NCBI GenBank assembly: GCA_001970855.1
Contig: LSSN01003361.1
Coordinates: 1 to 17,555, forward strand
Direction of reading: 5' to 3'
Length of the DNA stretch: 17,555 nucleotides
DNA from: Smittium culicis
Taxonomy: Eukaryota; Kickxellomycota; Harpellomycetes; Harpellales; Legeriomycetaceae
The translations under genes were made by a program, and so were the position numbers. Positions 11,270 to 17,555 of this stretch are shown here, one piece after another (within the stretch, counting starts at the first letter, position 1; each line of letters begins with the position of its first letter). The notes under the pieces are model-generated. The model saw nothing but the letters and a program-made list of their open reading frames with translations, was not told the DNA's origin and made no database searches.

Positions 11270-12557
11270 AGCCTGGATTGTCTAGATCACTTATATAAAT
11301 CGGAAGTATCCGGAGACCTGTATACCAGCTCATTTGCTATTAAAAAAAAACAAACTTCAAGCGTAGATACTATACTAGCCAGATTTCTAAGACCTATTAC
11401 TGAACAGGGCTAATGTCAAAATATTTACTTTTTTTTATTTACAGCGAGAACTCTTGGGGGGTTTTTTTTAGAAATGGGGTAGCCCAACACTTTTATATAA
11501 TTTGGAGTAGTTTTTTATTTTTGTTACGTGAAAGGCTCTAAAAAAATTAATAAATTAAAGAAAAGCGTCATCCGACTAATTAAGAAGAGCAAGCAATTAG
11601 TGATGGGGCAGTGTGTGATGTAGCTAATGCGTGTAATGCTTAGTAAAACGCGTATACAAATTAAAATAATTAATCCAAATCATATCTGAAATATACCCCA
11701 ATAAAAGAGAAATATGTTTACATTTATATAAGGGTCAATTCTTTTGAAGCGCTAGCTGTTTCGATTATAAAATTTGTGATCATTAGATAACTGCTCTTTT
11801 ATGATATTTATAATGAAAGAAAACAAAAAAGAGTGCTAGAATGGCTATTTGATGACTATGATTTTTTTGTATAAGGAAATAGCGCTGAGTCATCACGCCA
11901 TTTATTTATCTAGGCGAATAAAAAAAAGAATCAAAAAGAGTGACCAAACCATATTTTTTTTTTTGGTAGTGTCCCTTGTTGGCAATAAATAAATCAGTAA
12001 CGCTACGAGAGTTACATAAGAGCAAGTAAATTGCATATTTGCATTAAATAAAAAAAATAGAAATACAGTCATCAATAAGCTCTGTTGCTTTGTTTAGTTT
12101 TTGCATTTGAGCACAGAGTGAAAAAACCAGCGCTAAATGACTAAGGTGCATTATCCCCACCATAGTACAGAGCGAATTACACTGTCATAATTAGTACTCT
12201 TTCCGAAAACCATCTTTTTTTATAGATCCTATTTACAGCTGAATGTAGGACTAGATTTCGATTATAGTATCAAAATGGGAAAAACTTGTCAAAAACAAAG
12301 CAAATAATAAATATACGAGAGGGAATGTAAGAAAGTATGACAAGAGTGAAGAAAATGAAGTAAATTTAGCTCAGTGTCGAAAGCATGTACCCTATTATTT
12401 CCTTCAAATATACAGAACGGGTATTTGCTAGAAAAAAGGCGAATGAAATTTTCTTGCAAAAAAAAAAGGCAAAACCAAAATTCCAAAATAGGAAAGTTGA
12501 ACGCTCAAAAAATAAAAATAAAATAAACGCAACAAACATTACAGGTTTTTTCTAGTC

Positions 12558-12581
12558 TTTTTTTTTTTTCTTTTTTTTTTT
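12558..12581. repeat. Double poly(T) tract, T12-C-T11
   Basis: Twelve T, one C and eleven T stand directly before the GC-richer segment that carries the 33-bp tandem duplication. If anything is transcribed rightward from that segment, this would be a natural poly(dA:dT) promoter element. Confidence 0.9.
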
Positions 12582-12650
12582 CCGTCAGGTGGTTATCCAG
12601 ATGCTTAGTTATGGACCAGGCTCTGGTGGATACTTTTTTTTTGTATGCAC

Positions 12651-12716
12651 AATAAATTAGTTAATGCATGGAATGGTATACATCATAAATTAGATAAAGC
12701 GCGGAATGGTGCACGC
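12651..12716. repeat. Tandem duplication of a 33-bp unit, diverged
   Basis: Two abutting 33-bp copies, 12651-12683 and 12684-12716, align without gaps. They share ATAAATTAG near the start and GGAATGG further on, with about three quarters of positions identical. The second copy ends inside a GC-rich hairpin listed next. The divergence shows the duplication is old. Confidence 0.8.
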
Positions 12717-12736
12717 TTCTCTTTATGTGCACCCGC
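12701..12736. other. GC-rich stem-loop GGTGCAC/GTGCACC
   Basis: GGTGCAC (12708-12714) and GTGCACC (12727-12733) are exact reverse complements around a 12-nt loop. GCG (12701-12703) and CGC (12734-12736) extend the stem by three pairs across a 4-nt bulge (GAAT). This is the strongest GC-rich hairpin in the window. The next 45 bases remain GC-rich (CTGCTGCAGCTACTGCGCAC at 12762-12781). No terminator T-run follows directly. A structured ncRNA or a binding site is possible. Confidence 0.55.
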
Positions 12737-12970
12737 ACTATCCAGAAAAGATAGAACTGGTCTGCTGCAGCTACTGCGCACACTTATTAAAAAAATTTGA
12801 ATAGCTATAGAAAAATAGAGATTCCTTAAAGTCTATTTTAAAAGATAGCCTTATTTTTTACAATCGATTAAATTATTTTTAAAATTTAACCACCATTATT
12901 AAAAAGACAAATTATAATGGATACAGCCGATATACCAAAATGGAACTTAGCTTACATAAATCGAAACATA

Positions 12971-13056
12971 CTTTTAATACTATAGTGAAATTGGTTTTTA
13001 TATTATGGAGAGATTGCTTTTAATACTATAGAGCTATTGCTTTTAATATTTAAGAG
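12971..13056. repeat. 23-bp minisatellite, about 3.7 copies
   Basis: Four consecutive 23-bp registers begin at 12971, 12994, 13017 and 13040; the last is recognisable for 17 bases. Copies 1 and 3 share CTTTTAATACTATAG; copies 2 and 3 end in ATTG and copy 4 begins CTTTTAATA. The unit is neither a multiple of 3 nor of the helical repeat. No gene surrounds it. Confidence 0.85.
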
Positions 13057-13388
13057 TTTAATTTATCTAAAGAGTGGTTTTCATTTTATATTGAAAGGCC
13101 AGTATTTAGGAATAATTATGATTAAGGCAAAGTTATTAATAAATAACGAATGCTAAATATGTGTGCATGAAGATAAAAATACTATTAATGGGAGAGTGTG
13201 CGGAGTGTGTGCAGGTTAAACCCGTTCACTAAAAAAAATAAGAAATGTTCGTTTGTGGAGCAAAGAACACAAAGGGTGTCAATGGTAGCTAAATATAAGC
13301 GTTTGTAAATCTTGATTGTTGGTGATATAAAAATCTTTACTAAGAGACTTTCTTATTAAAAAAATACACAATTAAAAAACAAGAAAAA

Positions 13389-13410
13389 CAATAAGAACAA
13401 TAAGAACAAT
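13389..13410. repeat. CAATAAGAA 9-bp tandem repeat, about 2.4 copies
   Basis: Two full CAATAAGAA units are followed by CAAT. This short repeat probably arose by slippage. Confidence 0.8.
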
Positions 13411-13493
13411 CAGATTAAGGATTTCTCACCTCCTCTCCCTTATCTATCTTTACCAAATATCATTTAACATAAGCAAGTATATATTATAGTATA

Positions 13494-13509
13494 GGGCGGG
13501 GTTAGGGGG
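13494..13509 (+). other. Telomere-like G-rich motif
   Basis: The sequence GGGCGGGGTTAGGGGG stands alone in AT-rich DNA. It has three G runs of three or more and includes GGGGTTAGGGG, which resembles a telomeric G-strand unit. Only one unit is present, so it is not an interstitial telomere array. With three runs a full intramolecular G-quadruplex would need a split run. Confidence 0.4.
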
Positions 13510-13732
13510 CTAATACGTTCAAATATATTACCGTTGATCTGATTTGTATTACTTAAAATGAGCATACACTATCAAAAGTTGTTATCTTCAATAAAGAAAA
13601 AGTTTATAAATAACTTGAACTAATAAAAAAGCTATTCATGACCATGAGATGAAAACAATCAGAATAAGGAAAAGAAATGGAGGAATATTGGTCAAATCTT
13701 GCTCATCTAGAAAGCATTCCTGATTGTTAAAT

Positions 13733-13818
13733 TCTACCTCTCATTGGCCATCACAAAAAGGGTACAAGTGATTCAGCTCTGACTTGTATTAGAGCACATT
13801 ATACAGGCGTGAGGTAGA
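13733..13818. other. Inverted repeat enclosing a foldable 70-nt segment
   Basis: TCTACCTC (13733-13740) pairs perfectly with GAGGTAGA (13811-13818). Inside, ACAAGT (13764-13769) pairs with ACTTGT (13782-13787), and alternative small stems (GCTCT/AGAGC, ATCAC/GTGAT) compete with it. Local GC is about 40%. No open frame spans it. This may be a structured RNA, at low certainty, since the closing stem is only 8 bp. Confidence 0.3.
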
Positions 13819-14340
13819 GACCGTCGTATCATCAAGTGAGTAATTCCTCCCATGATAAAAATAATACCTAGTTGGAATATGGGCGCATGATTTTAAAGAC
13901 TATGCCGTTTCAAAAGGGTTACCAAAAAAAAAAAAGAAGCAAACGCGAATACACTAGCGCCAAATTTAATGGACGGAGAAGCCTTGAAAAATAAAAGAGT
14001 TTGTATCCTACCGCTCTAAAGAACATTTAGACGGTAGCTTTAAGAAAATATATTTTGGCCCTATACATAGAAATGTGCGCATTTCCATCTTTGCCATTAG
14101 CAAAGACGCTGCATCTGACACTCCTTTGTCTCGAAAAAGACACGTTTCTGACATTTATCTCAAAAGGATATCTGAAGATGCTACCATAGAATGAAAGGAC
14201 ATTTTGGCGAGGATCCTTGACATGTATTCCAAATGAGGAAATTTTTTATTAACAAGAGCAATAAAAGCGCTTTGTGGATTAGCATTATATATTCGTATCT
14301 CCTTTTTATTTAAGAAAAGGAAGAGCGTAAAGCGGAATAA

Positions 14341-14370
14341 AGGGGAGGGGGAGAGAGCGAAAAGGGAAAA
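14341..14370 (+). other. 30-bp polypurine tract
   Basis: All bases are A or G except C14359, with GGGG, GGGGG and GGG runs. It lies in a G-over-C segment that precedes the pyrimidine-rich kinase leader. Triplex (H-DNA) formation is conceivable. Confidence 0.6.
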
Positions 14371-15060
14371 TCTCAATGCATTGTACCTTGGACAATTGAC
14401 TTATGCCTAATTGGGAAAATCGACTACAACAACATAATTGAATTGTCACTTATTTTAAGCCAATGATGATATGGGATCATTTCCCAGAATGGAAATAAAG
14501 CGAAAATGGGAAAAAGAGACTAAGTGTAGCAACCTCTTGTATTATTTTTATTTTGCCTTCAAATTAACCCCTCCCATCCACTAAGGGAAAAGAGCAGCTC
14601 TATTAGCCAGATTGAGGAGAGTGAGTTTTTATTACAGCTGGGATTAGCTATGCAAGTAGGATTTTTTATGCAGTTAGTATTCGCTATGGAGGTGGAGATG
14701 ATTTCTGTAGGTGGCAAAAACAACGAGAAAGGGATTTTGGCAATTGCCTGAATAAATTCACGAAGAGTGATTGTGCGCAGTTACTTGTCTTGTCCAAAAA
14801 CTGATGTTTGGGTGTCGCTTATTTGCCTTATTTTGACATATTGCCAGCAATCAATTGTGATCCATTTCGAGGTCAAGGAATGGCAGGATTTTGGCATCAG
14901 AAAATCAACAGCAATACAGCGAATCTGTTTTAGCTTTTAATTTGCTTTTTTTTTTTTTGATGCAGCTGTAGATTTTTACATGGAAGATGCGAATAAAAAA
15001 TGGATAAAATAAGAAAAAAGATTCTCAGTCTTTTACATTAATTTAGCCAAATTATTCACT

Positions 15061-15778
15061 TTGGATTCTTTTGCCCATTCACGCATTTACTGATCGTCTT
15101 TGCAGCTTGTCCAATACCCGCCCTCAAATCTCTCCATTTCTCGTCTCCCCTTTTCAACAATTTCTTTCTGCCCTAATTGCTGCTCTTATTTTTTCCATCA
15201 ATTCTTCTCCCTTATTTTTTTTTTTTAGTTACGCTCAAATCATGTCTTTCTAATTCTGGAGATGATAAATGCGAACATTGCAAAATTAGCACTTTTACTC
15301 TATTCATCCGCTTTCTTTCCCCATTTTTTCTCCCCGTCTCATGTGCCTATTGCTGCATTCTTTAAATCCTATATAAGCATCGCTTTTCTTTCGCTTTGTT
15401 TACAATCAAATCAATTTTGCTCTTTTTCAAACTCCTTTCTATACTGCTTGTCTCTTACTCTTGTTGCAATCTCCATTTTCTACTTGCTGTTATAAAAACT
15501 ACTGCTTATCCACCTTCTATCTCCCCTCTTCACAATTCCCACTCACTACATCATATTACACTTGTTATTTACTCTTTATTTCTTATTTAATATATTCTAT
15601 CTTCTCTCTTAATCATACTATCACATACTATCTCTTTTCAATTCTTAAAGTTTTTCTCGTCCAGATAATATAAGCTTGCATCTTTTTGATTCCAGTACAC
15701 ATCAACTATAGACTTTTCTATTTTACTTTCTTAATATCCTGTTTAATTCAATAATAAATACTCACTCTTATCTCTAAC
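15061..15778 (+). promoter_or_regulatory. Pyrimidine-rich promoter and 5' leader of the kinase gene
   Basis: About 700 bases have very few G on the + strand: the line at 15121 has 23 C and 3 G, and the line at 15541 has 11 C and 1 G. Upstream ATGs occur only in the left part, at 15242 (3 codons), 15262 (77 codons), 15269 (6 codons) and 15341 (11 codons). From 15344 to the kinase start there is no ATG at all, as expected of a scanned leader. Overlapping frames across this stretch encode F/L/S-rich low-complexity peptides, most starting at TTG; they are a by-product of CT-richness and not genes. A T12 run (15215-15226) and a consensus TATA box lie within. The transcription start cannot be fixed from sequence. 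Confidence 0.6.
15370..15377 (+). promoter_or_regulatory. TATA box candidate TATATAAG
   Basis: This is an exact match to the yeast consensus TATAWAWR, 401 bp before the kinase ATG. Yeast start sites usually fall some 40-120 bp downstream of TATA, which would give a leader of roughly 280-360 nt within the ATG-free stretch. The C/T-rich surroundings make this match more meaningful than it would be in the AT desert. Confidence 0.5.
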
Positions 15779-17011
15779 ATGAGTGCTGTCAAAAAATCCC
15801 AAAAAAAGTCTGGCTCTATGCTTGGCCACTCTATAGATAATGGCTCTCTACAATTCACAAAACTCATAGGCGTCGGAACTTATGGTGAAGTTTATAAAAC
15901 TCTTCACAGAAGTCAAAATAAAGAATACGCCGTTAAGGTCCTTGAAAGAAAAAAAAATAAAAATGTAGACCAAATGCTCGAAGAGCCCTTTGTTGACGCC
16001 CGTATTCTTAGTCTCGAAATTAGACTATATGCAAAGATCCCCCCTCACCCCAATATCATTAGACTAGAAAGAATTCTACACACCCGTGACCAACTCTTTA
16101 TAGTAATGGAAAACTGCTCCGGCGGCGATTTGTATGAAAATATTTCTGGTAACCCTCACTTCCACCTACCCGGAAACGATGCTTTAATTAAAAGACTCTT
16201 CACCCAACTCCTCAACGCTGTCAGCCACTGCCACAGATATGGTGTATACCACAGGGACTTGAAGCCTGAAAATATCCTTGTTACCCAAGACGGATTAAAT
16301 GTAAAATTAATAGATTTTGGCTTATCCACAGACAAACAATGGAGCAACGAAATCGGTTGTGGCTCTGCTTACTATATGAGTCCTGAAAGTCAAGGTGGAC
16401 TTGATGGGAAAACAACACATTACGCCACTGCTCCTAATGACGTTTGGGCCCTTGGAATCATTCTGATAAATCTTGCTACTGGTAGAAACCCATGGAATAG
16501 AGCACATTTATCTGATCCTCTTTTCTGCAGATATCTTAAAGATAAATCATTCTTATGCCAAGCGATCAATGCAACCCCAAGCTTTTCCCATATTATACAA
16601 AGAGCAATTGAAGTAGACCCATCAAAGAGGTGTACTATTTACGAATTAAAAGATTTGGTCGAAAATTGCAAACAATTCATCTGCTCTAGATCACTATTTT
16701 TATCAAACACCGCCAGAGACAAAAACGAAAAAATTAGTTCTAATGCTAAGATATACAAAGAAAATATTACTAAAGTCACCAACGATCTTTCTGACCAAAC
16801 TATTAATTCGGATGAAGGATATAATATTGCGAAAAAATCATCTAGCCCAAACAAAAATAACTTCTTTAGAAATTCATTTATTGCTCAAAAGAATTTAAAT
16901 GCGAACAACAACATCAACGTAACCGAAGATTTTAACTCTGGAGTTTTCATCGACTCCCCAAACTATCTAAACTCTTACAACATTTTCCACCACAAGCAAA
17001 TGATGAGCTAA
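15779..17011 (+). CDS. Serine/threonine protein kinase, Ran1/Pat1-Sks1-Vhs1-Ksp1 family
   Basis: A 410-residue protein kinase in one uninterrupted frame. The catalytic domain spans about residues 25-300: glycine loop GVGTYGEVY (31-39), ATP-binding Lys53 in AVKV, helix-C Glu80, hinge near 108-113, catalytic loop HRDLKPEN (158-165) with Asp160 and Asn165, DFG (179-181), CGSAYYMSPE (194-203) as the activation-segment end, and Asp221 in DVWALG. All key residues are present, so it should be active. The YHRDLKPEN...IDFGLST...GCGS.YYMSPE pattern is typical of fungal Ran1-type kinases. In that family S. pombe Pat1/Ran1 blocks meiosis by phosphorylating Mei2, while S. cerevisiae Sks1, Vhs1 and Ksp1 act in nutrient and filamentation responses. 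Which role applies here cannot be told. The tail (300-410) is Asn/Ser/Lys-rich and probably disordered. The start is the first ATG of the frame after an ATG-free leader, with A at -3. No introns or targeting signals are seen. Confidence 0.95.
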   Translation: MSAVKKSQKKSGSMLGHSIDNGSLQFTKLIGVGTYGEVYKTLHRSQNKEYAVKVLERKKNKNVDQMLEEPFVDARILSLEIRLYAKIPPHPNIIRLERILHTRDQLFIVMENCSGGDLYENISGNPHFHLPGNDALIKRLFTQLLNAVSHCHRYGVYHRDLKPENILVTQDGLNVKLIDFGLSTDKQWSNEIGCGSAYYMSPESQGGLDGKTTHYATAPNDVWALGIILINLATGRNPWNRAHLSDPLFCRYLKDKSFLCQAINATPSFSHIIQRAIEVDPSKRCTIYELKDLVENCKQFICSRSLFLSNTARDKNEKISSNAKIYKENITKVTNDLSDQTINSDEGYNIAKKSSSPNKNNFFRNSFIAQKNLNANNNINVTEDFNSGVFIDSPNYLNSYNIFHHKQMMS

Positions 17012-17555
17012 TATTTCAATAGCACTTAAATTATTTTTGCGCTCGCCAATCCAACAAACCTTGTATTAATTTGTATTTTCCGAGAAATCAATTTTTTTAG
17101 AACACTTTTGTTCTACAAAAAAAAAAGAAGATAGTTATTCATAATGTATATATCACTTTTCCATATCTTTTAATATTGTAGCTATATTTAACCGTTTTAC
17201 TCTTTGTTATACTTGACTTTATTAGTACTAATGTAATCTAAACCCAATCTTAAACGTTGATTTTTTTATTGATCTTTATTTATTACTACAAGTGTTTTTT
17301 GGCCAATAATAATGCCATCTTTTCTAGAATTGGTCATGACAATTTTAATTTATCTATGTTATTTTAATGGAAATATTTAATTAATGATTTTTTGATTTTG
17401 TGCAATTATATAGAAGTTTTTTTTTTTTTGGTATTTATTGTGTATTGCAAAAGTTTGTAATTATTTCTCATTAATACAAAAATAAAAAAGGTTTTTAATC
17501 AATCCTTTACAATAAAAAGTGCAAATTAATCATTTATCAACAATAAAAAAAAAAA
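17012..17555 (+). other. 3' region of the kinase gene, no further gene
   Basis: No open frame or RNA gene is visible. Yeast-type 3'-end elements are plausible: TATGTA/TATATA-like sequence ATGTATATAT near 17145-17154 and later AATAAA motifs. A T13 run lies at 17417-17429. The window stops in A11 (17545-17555), consistent with a contig end at a homopolymer. The exact polyadenylation site cannot be fixed. Confidence 0.5.
17092..17122 (+). other. Stem-loop in the kinase 3' region
   Basis: TAGAACA (17098-17104) pairs exactly with TGTTCTA (17109-17115) around a CTTT loop. T17092-17097 can continue the stem with A17117-17122 across a bulged C17116, giving about 13 pairs. It starts 80 bases after the stop codon and so is likely to be in the mRNA. 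It may affect 3' processing or stability; function unknown. Confidence 0.6.

Larger units (their letters stand above)
8901..15060. other. Long non-coding stretch of higher GC, rich in poly(dA:dT) tracts
   Basis: No coding region or known RNA gene could be supported over about 6.2 kb. Composition differs from the desert on the left: hand-counted lines give 22% (9241), 33% (10081), 47% (11221), 28% (12001) and 43% (13801). Ten homopolymer runs of 10 or more lie here: T at 10047, 10681, 11954, 12558, 12571 and 14946; A at 10422, 11007, 12458 and 13924. An eleventh (T at 15215) lies just beyond. These are typical of nucleosome-poor regulatory DNA in yeasts. Several small foldable islands and tandem repeats are listed separately. 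The reverse-strand frames at 12289-12486 and 14155-14376 begin at TTG, not ATG, and look like chance. It could be a very long promoter region, a host of lncRNAs or decayed genes. Confidence 0.6.

Noticed and set aside
12190..12225. TTTCCGAAAA, resembling the core of a budding-yeast CDEIII centromere element
   Set aside because: The conserved TG before the core is missing, no RTCACRTG (CDEI) lies at the right distance, and the composition is not that of a point centromere.
12366..12376. TAGCTCAGTG tRNA A-box-like sequence
   Set aside because: No matching acceptor or anticodon stem and no B box follows at the right distance.
12289..12486. 65-codon reverse-strand frame
   Set aside because: It begins at TTG, is low complexity in part, and has no recognisable motif; consistent with chance in a 6-kb non-coding stretch.
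14155..14376. 73-codon reverse-strand frame
   Set aside because: It begins at TTG and its first part is only the polypurine tract read backwards (S/F/L-rich). No motif recognised.
14463..14469. ATGATGA, a C-box-like snoRNA motif
   Set aside because: No CTGA D box follows within snoRNA length and there is no terminal stem.
8901..15060. Decayed transposon or CRISPR-like array
   Set aside because: No long terminal repeats, target-site duplications, transposase fragments or regularly spaced identical repeats could be seen; the tandem repeats are short and abutting.
15071..15673. Chain of overlapping 60-77 codon frames on the + strand before the kinase
   Set aside because: All but the one at 15262 start at TTG. 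They overlap in different frames and encode F/L/S-rich sequence expected from a CT-rich, stop-poor strand. Treated as leader sequence or at most an upstream ORF.
16156..16854. Reverse-strand frames inside the kinase gene
   Set aside because: They are antisense shadows of the kinase coding sequence.

Overview
The window looks like a piece of an AT-rich fungal nuclear genome, most likely an ascomycete. Three things point that way: a tRNA-Thr with a short intron at the canonical eukaryotic 37/38 position, an intronless protein kinase of the fungal Ran1/Pat1-Sks1-Vhs1-Ksp1 family, and yeast-like promoter elements. I cannot name the species. The kinase has one CTG codon, at a position that should be hydrophobic, which hints that CUG is read as leucine. 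The window ends in an 11-base A run and may be a contig end. Layout: 1-395 is AT-rich flank. 396-550 holds two tRNA-Thr genes (AGU, then UGU) on the + strand, 2 bp apart, with a Pol III T-run terminator only after the second. 551 to about 8900 is a gene-free desert at roughly 15-22% GC in the lines I counted by hand, broken only by a small GC-richer island (5919-6000) and a perfect 10-bp hairpin (6656-6680). About 8900 to 15060 is also without a recognisable gene but has a different character: GC rises to about 22-47% depending on the line, long poly(dA:dT) runs are frequent, and it holds several small GC-rich foldable islands (11221-11269, 12651-12736, 13733-13818), two short tandem-repeat clusters (33-bp and 23-bp units) and G-rich or purine-rich tracts. 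15061-15778 is a strongly pyrimidine-rich, G-poor stretch that I read as promoter plus long 5' leader, with a consensus TATA box at 15370-15377 and no ATG from 15344 to 15778. 15779-17011 encodes the kinase, and 17012-17555 is its 3' region with a stem-loop. How it fits together: only three genes can be supported, two tRNAs and one kinase, separated by about 15.2 kb of non-coding DNA. That is very long for a yeast-like genome. The desert could be a GC-trough centromere or decayed repeat DNA. The 9-15 kb stretch could be an extended promoter or lncRNA region controlling the kinase, whose relatives regulate meiosis and nutrient responses. Both readings are inference. GC figures are hand counts of sample 60-base lines, not a full calculation.
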